Shown: positions 9,427-18,786, counted from the stretch's first letter. The stretch: 50,897 bases of DNA from Mesorhizobium sp. dw_380 (GCF_018588885.1 NZ_JAFFIW010000046.1:1-50897), one strand, 5' to 3'. A program made the numbers and translations. Notes: generated from the sequence alone by a model not told the origin.

Positions 9427-9699
9427 TCAGGCCTCGTAGTGGCCGAGGAGCAGTGCCGCTTGCGGCTTGCCGACATGGCCGGCTTCCTGCAGGATCGCAG
9501 GCACCTCCGGATCCGACACGAAATTCTTCCAGCCCTCGGCGTCCCAGTCGAAGATCGCCCAGACGCGGTCGGGCTCGCTGGGGTCGCGGAAGACGGTCGC
9601 GCCGTTCGAGCCGTGCAGCCGGCGCTTGTCGGCGCCCTTGGTCGAAAAGACATGGATGAAGCGGTCGACGTCCGCCACCTTGGTCGTTGCGAGAAGCAT
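9427..9699 (-). CDS. Small hypothetical protein, possible ferredoxin-like (ABM-type) fold
   Basis: 90 residues from ATG 9699 with AGGAGGAAA just upstream, an unusually strong ribosome site. The pattern MLLATTKVADVDRFIHVF, GSNGATVFRDPSEPDRVWAI and WDAEGWKNFVSDPEVPAIL matches the beta-alpha-beta-beta layout of small mono-oxygenase/dabb-like proteins, but no catalytic signature is evident. It sits 71 bp upstream of the AmiC-like gene and 90 bp downstream of the HD/LuxR gene, so probably the three are co-transcribed. Confidence 0.7.
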   Translation of the reverse strand: MLLATTKVADVDRFIHVFSTKGADKRRLHGSNGATVFRDPSEPDRVWAIFDWDAEGWKNFVSDPEVPAILQEAGHVGKPQAALLLGHYEA

Positions 9700-9755
9700 C
9701 TGATTTCCTCCTGTCGGTCGCGGCCACCATTGGTCCGTCGACAGGATCACGATGC

Positions 9756-9773
9756 GCGCCCGCGAGCGGGCGC
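9756..9773. terminator. GC-rich hairpin between HD/LuxR gene and 90-aa gene
   Basis: GCGCCCGC and GCGGGCGC are separated by only two bases, giving a tight stem-loop in the 90-bp spacer after the regulator stop codon. No T-run follows. It could attenuate read-through into the two downstream genes or protect the transcript. Confidence 0.35.
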
Positions 9774-9789
9774 ACATGGGGTGGATTCC

Positions 9790-11367
9790 CTATGCCTGCG
9801 TTTCGCCCGGTCGGACAAGACCATGCTCGACCGCATAGAGCGCTGCCGCGGCGCGGGTGGTTACGCCGATCTTGGCATAGACGCTCTGGATATGGTGGTC
9901 GGCGGTCTTGGGCGCGATATCCAGCTTGCGCGCCGCTTCCTTCGCCGTAAGGCCGGCGGCGATCAGGCGCAGCACCTCGATTTCGCGCGGCGTCATTCCA
10001 GCCAGCGGCCGGGGCGGCGCCCGGCGCGACGGCTGCCCGGCGAAGGACAGCACGGCCTCGGCGGCGTCAGGGCAGATCCAGCCCTCGCGAACGGCAACAC
10101 GCAACTGGGTTGCCGCCGCCTCACTGGACAGTGCCCGGCGGTGAGGGCGTTCCTCTCGCGACGTCTGGAATGCTTCGGCAGCGGCCAGGATCCTCGCCGC
10201 CGGGGACAGGTCGGAGCCGTGGACCTTGCGGTGATAGCCCGAGCCGTCCAGGCGTTCGTGATGGCGCAGGACGAGTCCGGCCATCGCCTCGCCCTCGCGA
10301 CCGAACGAGGTCAGCGCCCGCTCGCCGTAATAGGCGTGCAGTTGCGCCGCGTCGCGTTCGCGCACCGACAGCGGGCCGTTGCGCATCCAGGTCGCCACCG
10401 GCACCACGAGTTCGCCAATGTCGTGGATACAGCCCGACCAGCGCAGTGCAAGAACGTCAGCGGCGGGCAACCCCATCCGTTCTCCCGCACCCTCGGCCAG
10501 TTCCGACACCATCCGCGAATGGCCTTGCGTAAGCGGCATGCGCATGTCGATCATGTCAGCGATGGCGAGGAAAGCCTCGTCGCAGGCTGCTTCGTCTAGC
10601 GTCACCGGCGGATCGGGCTCAAGCGCCAGGATCGTCTCGCGGTCGACCGTCGCGCCGATGCCCTGCATAAGCTCCGACGCGTTGGCCGAGACGAGCTGGG
10701 CCAGAGCCGCCTCGTATGGGCCGTCGGCGCGGCTGGCGATGGTTTCGGCCATCCCCTCGATGCCGACGGCTTCGCTGAGCGCGATGGCATCCTGCGCCAG
10801 CGTGATCAGGCGTACGGCCGGCAGGACATCCTCGCCGCTCAGTCCACGCGGTAGCCCCTTGCCGTCCCAGCGTTCGTAGATCTGCCCGAGATTGCGCCGG
10901 ATCTCCTCGGAAAGGCCAAGCCGTTGGCCGATCCGCTGCGCGACCTCGCAATGCGCGGTGAGCACCGGGCGCGCCACCGCGAGCGCCTGCGACATCGCGG
11001 CCTCGATCGCCCTGGCCTGCGCGTCAGGCTCGAGATCGTAGTAGAACCGCTTGAAGGCCTGCACGAAGACCCTGCCCAGTTCCGCACGATTGCCCATGTC
11101 GAGACCGACAAGATCCTGGCGGAGCGCGATTTCGTCGCCGAAGGTAGCTGACAGCAGGTCCGTGTCGGCATTGCAGCCGACATAGCGCAGCATCGACTGG
11201 TGGTAGGCATTGCGCCGAACCTCATCGGAAACACCCGCAAGCTCTGCGATCCGCATTGCAAGCACACAGGATTTCAGCGCGAAGTCGCGAGAGTGGCCGG
11301 TGGCGAGATCCGAAGCATAAGCCAGGACCATCATGAAGTCCGCTCGGCGTATCGAGGCGTCTGTCAT
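9790..11367 (-). CDS. HD-domain (HD-GYP-like) protein with LuxR-type HTH
   Basis: 525 residues from ATG 11367 (GGGGGTG upstream). The N-terminal half resembles a degenerate HD domain without the paired His-Asp but with ERWDGKGLPRGL. A second HD unit around residues 290-430 keeps GHSRMVSEL, CIHDIGELVVP and LRHHERLDGSGYH, i.e. the HD and HHExxDGxGY motifs of HD-GYP phosphodiesterases with His in place of the final Pro. The C-terminus is a LuxR/FixJ helix-turn-helix: MTPREIEVLRLIAAGLTAKE and APKTADHHIQSVYAKIG. It may couple cyclic-dinucleotide or nucleotide hydrolysis to DNA binding (inference). First gene of a three-gene set, divergent from a GlxA-type regulator. Confidence 0.88.
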   Translation of the reverse strand: MTDASIRRADFMMVLAYASDLATGHSRDFALKSCVLAMRIAELAGVSDEVRRNAYHQSMLRYVGCNADTDLLSATFGDEIALRQDLVGLDMGNRAELGRVFVQAFKRFYYDLEPDAQARAIEAAMSQALAVARPVLTAHCEVAQRIGQRLGLSEEIRRNLGQIYERWDGKGLPRGLSGEDVLPAVRLITLAQDAIALSEAVGIEGMAETIASRADGPYEAALAQLVSANASELMQGIGATVDRETILALEPDPPVTLDEAACDEAFLAIADMIDMRMPLTQGHSRMVSELAEGAGERMGLPAADVLALRWSGCIHDIGELVVPVATWMRNGPLSVRERDAAQLHAYYGERALTSFGREGEAMAGLVLRHHERLDGSGYHRKVHGSDLSPAARILAAAEAFQTSREERPHRRALSSEAAATQLRVAVREGWICPDAAEAVLSFAGQPSRRAPPRPLAGMTPREIEVLRLIAAGLTAKEAARKLDIAPKTADHHIQSVYAKIGVTTRAAAALYAVEHGLVRPGETQA

Positions 11368-11616
11368 CGCACACCCCCAGTCAGCCCGTATGCTAGTCCC
11401 GCCTGTCATCAATACCTAGGGGAAAAAATTCAAGTCGGATGTCGAGGCTGCGAGTAACATCACGCTTCCTTTTGGGTATCTCATGCCGAGGCCATCAATC
11501 TCATCTCCGACATCTCGCGGCCGCTCTGAGAAGCGTCGGGCGCGCACCTATGCCATACCGTGGAGATCGGTGATAAAGGGCCTCGGCACGGAAGAGGCAA
11601 CGGTTCCGGATACACA

Positions 11617-12588
11617 ATGGCCAGGCGGTTTGCGTTTCTGCTGGTGCGCGACTTCACGCTGTCGCCGCTGTCGCTGTTCATCGACACGCTGCGGTTGGCG
11701 GGTGACGAGGGCGACCGCAGCCGCAGGATAGAGTTCGACTGGGAGATCGTCGGCGAACACGGCCTGCCGATCCGGGCAAGTTGCGGCGTCGAACTGCTGC
11801 CGACAAGGGGGATCGGCCATCCCGAGGATTTCGACAACGTCGTCGTGGTCGGCGGCCTGCTCGACACCAACCGCAGCCTGAGTTCCGACAAGGAGGCCTT
11901 CCTTCTGCGCGCCGCAGAGAAGGGGGTGCCGCTGACGGCGCTCTGCACGGGAAGCTTCGTGCTCGCGCGCTACGGCCTGCTCGATGGCTACAGCGCCGCT
12001 GTCAGCTGGTTCCACATCAAGGACTTCCGCAACCAGTTTCCGGAGGTCAACGCCCATGCCGACAGTCTGTTTTCCGTCGACCGTGGCCGTTCGACATGCG
12101 CCGGCGGCACGGGCGCCGCCGACCTCGCCGGCCATTTCGTGTCTGAGTTCATCGGCCGGAAGGCGGCGGAAAAAGCCGCCAAGATCCTGGTGCTCGACCG
12201 GATCAGAGGCAGCAGGGACGTGCAGCCCGTCGGCGACCTGTTTCCCGAGGCATCGAGCCGCGCGGTGAAGCGCGCCTTGCTTTTGATGGAGAGCAATCTC
12301 CAGGAGACGCTGTCGGTCAGCGAGATCGCAAGCCGGCTGAACTGCTCGCGGCGTCAGCTCGAGCGTCTTTTCGGCATCGAACTCGGCATCGGCCCGATGG
12401 CGGCATACCTGGCGCTCAGGGTGCATCAGGCGAAGTCGCTTCTGGAAGGCAGCGACCTGCAGATCGGCGACATCGCCTATCGCTGCGGCTTCACCAATGC
12501 CGGCCATTTCAGCCGCGTGTTCCGCCAGCAGACCGGCATCACGCCGACCCATCTCAGGCACCCCAACCGCATGCCCGCGAGACAATGA
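11617..12588 (+). CDS. GlxA family AraC-type transcriptional regulator
   Basis: 323 residues from ATG 11617; GTG 11560 is an alternative. Residues about 1-190 form a DJ-1/PfpI-like glutamine-amidotransferase fold with FAFLLVRDFTLSPLSLFID, VVVVGG and the nucleophile-elbow-like TALCTGSFVLARYGLLDG. Residues 220-320 form the two AraC helix-turn-helix units: LSVSEIASRLNCSRRQLERL and IGDIAYRCGFTNAGHFSRVF. GlxA-type regulators commonly control catabolic or uptake genes for amines and betaines. It ends 25 bp from the convergent polyamine-type ABC operon, its most plausible target. Confidence 0.9.
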   Translation: MARRFAFLLVRDFTLSPLSLFIDTLRLAGDEGDRSRRIEFDWEIVGEHGLPIRASCGVELLPTRGIGHPEDFDNVVVVGGLLDTNRSLSSDKEAFLLRAAEKGVPLTALCTGSFVLARYGLLDGYSAAVSWFHIKDFRNQFPEVNAHADSLFSVDRGRSTCAGGTGAADLAGHFVSEFIGRKAAEKAAKILVLDRIRGSRDVQPVGDLFPEASSRAVKRALLLMESNLQETLSVSEIASRLNCSRRQLERLFGIELGIGPMAAYLALRVHQAKSLLEGSDLQIGDIAYRCGFTNAGHFSRVFRQQTGITPTHLRHPNRMPARQ

Positions 12589-12612
12589 AGCCCGACGCCT
12601 GGGCGACGCGGG

Positions 12613-13791
12613 TCACGAAATCCGCTGACCGTCCTCGTCGAGCAGAACGCAGCCTTCGGGATCGAATCCAAGATCGATCGCCTCGCCTTCGCGAAGGACG
12701 CGGCCGCTGATCGGCGCGTTGGCGCGGATGCTGGTCTTGCCGCCGACGTCGATCTCGTAGATTGCGCTGCCGCCCAGATACGAAGCCGAGACGACGCGGC
12801 CGGACAGTCGGTTAGCGCTCACCGCCGCGCCGACCGACAGTTTCTGCGGCCGCACGACGATAGTGACCTTGCTGCCGGGGGCAAGCGGCCTTGGGCAAAC
12901 CACATTGACCGTCTGGCCGGCGGCGAGCACGACCGCCGTCGCCCCGTCGGATTTGCTCACGGTCCCGGCAAGCATGTTGGCCTTGCCAAGGAAGTCGGCG
13001 ACGAAGGCCGTGGCCGGTGTTTCGTAGACCTCCTGCGGGGTTCCGATCTGCTCCACAGCGCCCGCGTTCATCACCACGATGCGATCCGACATGGAGAGCG
13101 CTTCTTCCTGGTCGTGCGTGACGAAGATGGCGGTGATGCCGGTTTCCTTCTGGATCTTCTTGATCTCGACGCGCATCTCCTCGCGCATGTTGGCGTCCAG
13201 CGCCGATAGCGGCTCGTCGAGCAGCAGCACCTGCGGCTCGAAGACGATGGCGCGGGCGAGCGCGATGCGCTGCTGCTGCCCGCCCGACAGCTGCGACGGC
13301 AGCTTCTTCTCGCTGCCCGGCAGCCGCACCATTTCGAGCGCCTGGCCGACCTTGCGCGCGATCTCGGGCTTCGGCACATTGCGGTATTTCAGGCCGAAGG
13401 CGACATTGTCGAACACGTTCTTGTGCGGGAACAGCGCGTAGCTCTGGAAGACCAGCCCGATGTTGCGCTTGTAGATCGGCACGTCGTCGACCCGGCGCCC
13501 GTCGATCATGATCTGGCCGCCCGAAATGTCGACCAGGCCGGCGATGGAGCGCAGGATCGTGGTCTTGCCGCAGCCCGAAGGCCCGAGCAGGGTGACGAAG
13601 CTGCCCTTGCGGATCGAGAGCGAGAAATCGCGCACGGCGACGAACTTGCCATAGGCGATGTCGATGTCGCGGAACTCGACCGCCGGCCGGCTCGTCTCGC
13701 CGCCGCCCGCAGCGGATCCGCCCACGCCGGCCCTGGCCACCCCGGCCGCTGCCGGCCGGGGCACTTCTGAAAGGTCATGGCTGTCAGGCAC
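12613..13791 (-). CDS. Polyamine-type ABC transporter ATP-binding protein (PotA-like)
   Basis: 392 residues from GTG 13791, which overlaps the end of the binding-protein gene by eight bases; ATG 13833 is also open but lies deeper in the upstream gene. Walker A GPSGCGKTT, Q-loop VFQSYALFPH, signature LSGGQQQRIALARA, Walker B VLLLDEPLSALD and the H-loop VTHDQEEALSMSD are all intact. The C-terminal 110 residues are a TOBE/MOP regulatory domain (VVRPQKLSVG, YEIDVGG). Last gene of the operon; energises the importer at the inner membrane. Confidence 0.92.
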   Translation of the reverse strand: MPDSHDLSEVPRPAAAGVARAGVGGSAAGGGETSRPAVEFRDIDIAYGKFVAVRDFSLSIRKGSFVTLLGPSGCGKTTILRSIAGLVDISGGQIMIDGRRVDDVPIYKRNIGLVFQSYALFPHKNVFDNVAFGLKYRNVPKPEIARKVGQALEMVRLPGSEKKLPSQLSGGQQQRIALARAIVFEPQVLLLDEPLSALDANMREEMRVEIKKIQKETGITAIFVTHDQEEALSMSDRIVVMNAGAVEQIGTPQEVYETPATAFVADFLGKANMLAGTVSKSDGATAVVLAAGQTVNVVCPRPLAPGSKVTIVVRPQKLSVGAAVSANRLSGRVVSASYLGGSAIYEIDVGGKTSIRANAPISGRVLREGEAIDLGFDPEGCVLLDEDGQRIS

Positions 13792-14926
13792 CTTTCGAGA
13801 TCCTGTTCCACTGCTTGGCCCAGGCGTCCTCATTGGTCGCCCAGTAGACCGGATCGGCGAAGGTCAGCGATTTCATCGTGCCCGTCTTGTCGAAGGCCGG
13901 CAGCTTCTCGATCTTCTCGGTGAGCTTGACCTTTGTCGGGTCGAGCGACGGCGGATAGCTCTGGCCCTCGGCCACCGCGATGGAGGTCGCCGGCTCGAGC
14001 ATGAAGTTGATCAGTTCCTCGCACTCGGCCATTGGCGAGCCTTTCAGGATCAGCATGTCCTCCATCCACGCATAGGAACCGGCGGGATCGAGATAGCCGA
14101 TCGGAAGGCCCTGGTCCTGCAAAGCGGCAACGCGGCCCGACCACGCGTCGGTCACCACGATCTCGCCCTTGGAAAGCAGGTCCATCAGCTCCGCGCCGGA
14201 ACTCCAGAACTTCTTGGCGAGGTCGCGCGTCTCGCGCACCTTGGCCCAGATCGCGTCCATGTCCTTGAGGTTGTTGGGATCCTGTCCGGTGGCGAGCGCC
14301 GCGTACCAGACGCGCGTGGTCATGTCGTTATAGCCGCCGACCTTGCCCGCATATTTCTTGTCGAGCAGGAGTGCGGCACCCTTTTCCTTGGCTTCCTCGG
14401 GCGAGATCACCTTGGTGTTGTAGGCAATGCCAGTCGTGCCGTAATCGTAAGGCACGGCCGAGAGTTTCGGCGTCAGCTTGCGGAACGGATCGATCATCGG
14501 CTGCAGCACATTCACCATGTTGGGAATGTTGGCCTCGTTGATCTCGGAGGTGAGCCCGGCATTCACGTATTTGATGTAGTAGTTGACGCCAGAGGAATGG
14601 ATGACCTGGTAGTCGCCGGGCTTGGCGGTCTTGATCTTGGTGATGATCTCGTCCTCGTCGCCGAACGTGCCCTGGACGACCTTGATCTTGGTCTTGGCCG
14701 TGTAGGGCTTGAAGGCATATTTGTCGATCGCATCCTGCACCGTGCCGCCCCAGCCGTCGAAGCGAACCTCTTCGACCGCGGCGAGCGCCTGCCTCATCCA
14801 GGGCATGTCGAGGCCGGCCGCGGCCGCGGCGGCAGCGGTCAGCGTCAGGAAAGTGCGGCGGCTCAGATCGCCGTTGAGATACCTATCGTGCAGCCGTTCA
14901 AGCCGTTTGCCGTTGGACAGTTTCAT
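13784..14926 (-). CDS. Polyamine-type ABC transporter substrate-binding protein, Tat exported
   Basis: 380 residues. The N-terminus carries a twin-arginine signal, SRRTFLTLTAAAAAAAG, unlike the Sec signals of enterobacterial PotD/PotF. The mature protein shows VRFDGWGGTVQDAIDKYAF, VVQGTFGDEDEIITKI and AVPYDYGTTGIAYN, typical of the PotD/spermidine-putrescine group of cluster D binding proteins. The ligand may be a polyamine, an opine or another cationic compound; this cannot be set from sequence. ATGA overlap with the permease gene upstream indicates translational coupling. Confidence 0.9.
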   Translation of the reverse strand: MKLSNGKRLERLHDRYLNGDLSRRTFLTLTAAAAAAAGLDMPWMRQALAAVEEVRFDGWGGTVQDAIDKYAFKPYTAKTKIKVVQGTFGDEDEIITKIKTAKPGDYQVIHSSGVNYYIKYVNAGLTSEINEANIPNMVNVLQPMIDPFRKLTPKLSAVPYDYGTTGIAYNTKVISPEEAKEKGAALLLDKKYAGKVGGYNDMTTRVWYAALATGQDPNNLKDMDAIWAKVRETRDLAKKFWSSGAELMDLLSKGEIVVTDAWSGRVAALQDQGLPIGYLDPAGSYAWMEDMLILKGSPMAECEELINFMLEPATSIAVAEGQSYPPSLDPTKVKLTEKIEKLPAFDKTGTMKSLTFADPVYWATNEDAWAKQWNRISKGA

Positions 14927-15780
14927 CGTGCTTCCTCCTTGGGTTGGCCGCGTCTTTTCAATCTGGTCAGGCTTTGCAGGATCAGGCCGCCGAGCAGCGG
15001 GATGCCGACCGTCACCAGGATCATCACGGTGCCGAGCGCGTTGATCTCCGGGCTGATCGAGATCTTGAGCATCGAAAGGATCTGGGTGGGCATGGTCTCG
15101 ACGCCCGCCGGCCGCCAGAACAGGCTGGCCGACGTGTTGTCGAACGAGATGGTGAAGGCGAGCAGCGCGCCGCCGACGACGGCGGGGATGAGCAGCGGCA
15201 GCGTGATCTCGCGGAAGGACGAAAAGCGCGAGGCGCCGAGCGAGAGCGCCGCCTCCTCATAGACGCGCCTTATGCCGACCATGCGCGCCTGCGCGATCAG
15301 CACCACATAGGGCACGGCGAGCATGATATGGCCGAGCACCAGGAGAAGCATCGTCCTCGGCTGGTCGACCGCCTTGATCAGCACCAACAGGCCGACGCCA
15401 AGGATGGTCTCGGGCACCAGCGCCGGCAGGATCACCAGCGTGCTCAGCGCCTGCTTGCCGCGGAATTCGAAGCGCACCAGCGCAAACGCCGTGACCACGC
15501 CTATTGCGGTGGTGGCGGCGGCGGTGACCAATGCGATCCACAGCGACGTGCGGAAGGCGGTCAGCACCTGCTCATTCCCCATCAGCTTGGCGTACCATTG
15601 CAGGGAAAAACCCGTCATCGGGAAGCCGCCGAACATCGAGGCGTTGAACGACAGGATCACCGTCGCGGCGATCGGCGCGAACATGAAGATGTAGACGCAG
15701 AGCGTGACGAAGCCAGTCAGCCGCCAGGCCCATCTGCCTTCCTCTTTTCGCCGCGCCTTCATCCGACCAACCCCCATCAT
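14923..15780 (-). CDS. ABC transporter permease (PotC-like)
   Basis: 285 residues from ATG 15780, whose first bases overlap the stop codon of the upstream permease gene; ATG 15777 or 15762 are possible alternatives. Six membrane segments are predicted by eye, starting with WRLTGFVTLCVYIFMFAPIA. The EAA loop coupling the permease to the ATPase is YEEAALSLGASRFSSFREI. It pairs with the PotB-like gene to form the heterodimeric channel. Confidence 0.9.
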   Translation of the reverse strand: MMGVGRMKARRKEEGRWAWRLTGFVTLCVYIFMFAPIAATVILSFNASMFGGFPMTGFSLQWYAKLMGNEQVLTAFRTSLWIALVTAAATTAIGVVTAFALVRFEFRGKQALSTLVILPALVPETILGVGLLVLIKAVDQPRTMLLLVLGHIMLAVPYVVLIAQARMVGIRRVYEEAALSLGASRFSSFREITLPLLIPAVVGGALLAFTISFDNTSASLFWRPAGVETMPTQILSMLKISISPEINALGTVMILVTVGIPLLGGLILQSLTRLKRRGQPKEEAR

Positions 15781-16655
15781 CCAGCAAGTCCTTTGACGAT
15801 CTGCGACATGCCCATGTAGCGGGTGTAGATGGCGGCGAAGAAGCCGAGCACGACGAACAGCACGATCGAGAGCGTGGCGCCCATCGGCCAGTTCAGCTCG
15901 CCCATGATGGTGTCGTAGATCAGGTTGCCGAACAGCGCGTCGCGGCCGGAGCCGAGAAGCTGCGGCGTCACATAGCTGCCGGCCGCGAGCACGAAGCAGA
16001 GCAGCAGGCCCGCCGCCAGGCCGGGCAGCGAAAGCGGAAGCGTGACCTCGCGGAACGCCTGCGCGCTGGTGCAGCCCATCGAGCGGGCCGCCGAGATCAA
16101 CGTGCGGTCGATGCCCTCGAGGCTCACATAGACGTTGAGGATCATGTAGGGCAGCAGGAAGTGCAGCAGCCCGAGGATCACCGCGCCCTCGTTGTAAAGC
16201 ATCGGCAAAGGCTCGTTGATGATGCCTAGTTTCAGCAGCGCAACGTTGATGACGCCCTGTTCGCCCAGGATGTTGATCCAGGAGAATGTCCGGATGGTGA
16301 AGCTGATCCAGAACGGCACGATGAGCAAAAGCAGCAGCAGCCATTTGTGTTTGAACGTCGTCGCCCAGATGAAATAGGCGGGAAAATAGCCCAGCACGCC
16401 GCAGAGCAGCGCCGTCATGGCGCCAACCCTCAGCGTCTTCAGCAGGAAGCCGTGATAGTAGCTGTCGGTCAGGAATTCGTGCCAGTTCGCGGTCGTCAGC
16501 GCGCTGGTCTCCACACCGGCGGTGACGAAGGTGAAGAAGGTGTAGGCGGCCATCACCGCGATCGGCAGCACCAGGAAGAAGATCAGCAGCAGGAGCACCG
16601 GCGCGACCAGCATCCAGGCCAGCCGCGGATCATACAATGTCCATCGTCGTTCCAT
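15777..16655 (-). CDS. ABC transporter permease (PotB-like)
   Basis: 292 residues from ATG 16655; GTG two codons earlier (16661) is open too. Six hydrophobic segments are visible, the first being LAWMLVAPVLLLLIFFLVL, and the EAA motif reads SAARSMGCTSAQAFREVTLP. First gene of the four-gene operon permease-permease-binding protein-ATPase, in which every junction overlaps by four to eight bases. The promoter should lie in the 245 bp before the htpG stop. Confidence 0.9.
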   Translation of the reverse strand: MERRWTLYDPRLAWMLVAPVLLLLIFFLVLPIAVMAAYTFFTFVTAGVETSALTTANWHEFLTDSYYHGFLLKTLRVGAMTALLCGVLGYFPAYFIWATTFKHKWLLLLLLIVPFWISFTIRTFSWINILGEQGVINVALLKLGIINEPLPMLYNEGAVILGLLHFLLPYMILNVYVSLEGIDRTLISAARSMGCTSAQAFREVTLPLSLPGLAAGLLLCFVLAAGSYVTPQLLGSGRDALFGNLIYDTIMGELNWPMGATLSIVLFVVLGFFAAIYTRYMGMSQIVKGLAG

Positions 16656-16899
16656 GAGCACCCGGTGCGCTTTCTTTGAAGCGCCTGTTTTGTTCCCGGG
16701 GCCAAGATTGGGTGATTGCAGGCCCGATGTCTACAGTCGGCGATTGAGCCAGTGGATCCGCGCGGTGCCGGTCGCGGCAGACACCGAAACTTTGTCGGCG
16801 GACGGCAGCGCAACGGCACCGCTCGTCATTGGCAGGCGTAGTTCAACCCGGCCTTGCGGGCCTGATCGACAATCAGATCGATGGTGCTGGTCCGCCGCC

Positions 16900-18786
16900 T
16901 CAGCCCTTCGGCAGGCCGCGCTCGATCAGGCGAGCAAGGCGTTGGGAGAACGCCCTGGCGTCCGCCGGCTTGTCGCCGTCGAGCACGCGTGCCTCGTCGT
17001 AGAGGAGATGGGCGGCATCTTCCTTGAAATCCCGCTCGTCCTCGCCAAGGCCCGCAAGCGCCAGCACGCGTTCGTGGCGCGGGTTGATTTCGAGGATGGG
17101 CTTGGCTGCCTTGTCGAGGCGGCCAGCGGCATTGAGCAGCCGCTCGAACTGCCGGTCGGGGCCATGTTCGGGCGCGACCAGGCAGACGGCACTTTCGGTC
17201 AGGCGGTCGGAAGCCTTCACATCCGAAACGGCGTCACCAAGTGCTGCCTTGACGAAAGCCAGGAAGCCGTCGACCTCGGGCGTCGCCACCGTCTCCGGCT
17301 TCTTCGCCTCGTCGAGCAGCGGGATGTCGGACAATTCAGCCACGCCCTGCGTCACCGATTTGAACGGTTTGCCGTTGAAGTCCGGCGCCATCGTCACCCA
17401 GAAACTGTCGACCGGGTCGGTCAAGAGCAGCACCTCGATGCCGCGTGCCTTGAATCCTTCGAGCTGCGGCGAGGCTTCGAGCCGGGCGCGGTCGTCGCCG
17501 GCCATGAAGAAGATCGCCTTCTGGCCCTCCTTCATCGCGGCGACATAGTCGGCAAGGCCGCGCCAGCCTTCGCCCGAACTGGTCGAGCGGAAGCGGGCGA
17601 GCTTCAGCAATTGCTCGCGCCGCTCATGGTCCTCGTAAAGCCCTTCCTTCAGAACGACGCCGAAATCCTCCCAGATCTTGGCGTAGGCCTCGGCCTCGTT
17701 CTCGGCCAGTTTTGTGAGATCGCCGAGCACGCGATTGGTCAGGCCCTTGCGGATCGAGGCCAGCAGCGGGCTCTCCTGGATCATCTCGCGCGAGACGTTG
17801 AGCGGCAGGTCGGCGGAATCGACCAGCCCACGCACGAAACGCAGGTAACGCGGCAGAAGGTCGGCATCTTCGGTGATGAAGACGCGGCGCACATAGAGCT
17901 TCATGCGGCCCTTGCGATCCTGGTCGAACAGGTCGAAGGGACGCGAGCCGGGCACGAAGGCCAGCACTGAGTATTCCTGCCGGCCTTCGGCGCGGAAATG
18001 GATGGTGGCGGCGGGCTCGTCATACTGGCCGGCGACACTGCGGTAGAAGTCCGTGTATTCCTCGGGCGTGATCTCGCTCTTCGGCTTGACCCAAAGCGCC
18101 GTGCCGTCGGCGATATCGCGCGCCTCGGCGCCGGGTTTTTCCACCAGCGTAATCGGCACCGGCACATGGCCCGACTGCGACTTGGCCAGCTGCTCGAGCC
18201 GGTAGGATCCGGTGTAGGATACGGCGTCGTCCATGAGATGCAGCACGACCCGCGTGCCGCGCTTGGGTGCGGCTTCGAGCGGCGCCGGCGCGATCTCGTA
18301 GGAACCCTTGCCGTCGGACGACCAGCGCCAGGCTTCCTCGCTTCCCGCCAGGCGGCTGATGACGTCGACCCGTTCCGCCACCATGAAGGCGGAATAGAAG
18401 CCGACGCCGAACTGTCCGATGAGCTGCGTGTCCTCGGTGCCTGTCTCGACGCGCTCGATGAAGGCGCGTGTGCCCGAGCGGGCGATCGTGCCCAGCGCCT
18501 CGGCCATGTCGTCACGGCTCATGCCAATGCCATTGTCCTCGACGGTGATCTCTTTGTTGTCGGGATCGGCCGAAATCGAAATGCGCGGCTTGGGGTCGTC
18601 GGCCAGCAGTTCAGGACGGCTGACGGCCTCGAAGCGCAGCTTCTCGCAAGCGTCGGCCGCATTGGAAATCAGCTCGCGCAGGAAGACGTCCTTATCGGAA
18701 TAGACCGAATGCACCATCATGTGCAGCAGCCGCGAAACATCCGCCTCGAACGCCCTGGTTTCCGTCGCTTTCGTATCCGTCGTCAT
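16900..18786 (-). CDS. htpG: Molecular chaperone HtpG (Hsp90)
   Basis: 628 residues from ATG 18786, normal for bacterial Hsp90. The GHKL ATP-binding domain has LRELISNAADACEKLRFEA, VEDNGIGMSRDDMAEALGTI and IGQFGVGFYSAFMVA. The middle domain contains LPLNVSREMIQESPLL with the catalytic-loop Arg, and the C-terminal dimerisation domain ends with LIERGLPKG. Cytoplasmic ATP-dependent chaperone for client folding in stress. Single-gene unit, facing away from the ABC operon's promoter region; no clear heat-shock promoter was identified by eye. Confidence 0.97.
   Translation of the reverse strand: MTTDTKATETRAFEADVSRLLHMMVHSVYSDKDVFLRELISNAADACEKLRFEAVSRPELLADDPKPRISISADPDNKEITVEDNGIGMSRDDMAEALGTIARSGTRAFIERVETGTEDTQLIGQFGVGFYSAFMVAERVDVISRLAGSEEAWRWSSDGKGSYEIAPAPLEAAPKRGTRVVLHLMDDAVSYTGSYRLEQLAKSQSGHVPVPITLVEKPGAEARDIADGTALWVKPKSEITPEEYTDFYRSVAGQYDEPAATIHFRAEGRQEYSVLAFVPGSRPFDLFDQDRKGRMKLYVRRVFITEDADLLPRYLRFVRGLVDSADLPLNVSREMIQESPLLASIRKGLTNRVLGDLTKLAENEAEAYAKIWEDFGVVLKEGLYEDHERREQLLKLARFRSTSSGEGWRGLADYVAAMKEGQKAIFFMAGDDRARLEASPQLEGFKARGIEVLLLTDPVDSFWVTMAPDFNGKPFKSVTQGVAELSDIPLLDEAKKPETVATPEVDGFLAFVKAALGDAVSDVKASDRLTESAVCLVAPEHGPDRQFERLLNAAGRLDKAAKPILEINPRHERVLALAGLGEDERDFKEDAAHLLYDEARVLDGDKPADARAFSQRLARLIERGLPKG

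Noticed and set aside
16681..16899. Minus-strand tail reading DLIVDQARKAGLNYACQ between htpG and the ABC operon
   Set aside because: It looks protein-like but is only about 20 codons, without a family match; too little to call a gene remnant.
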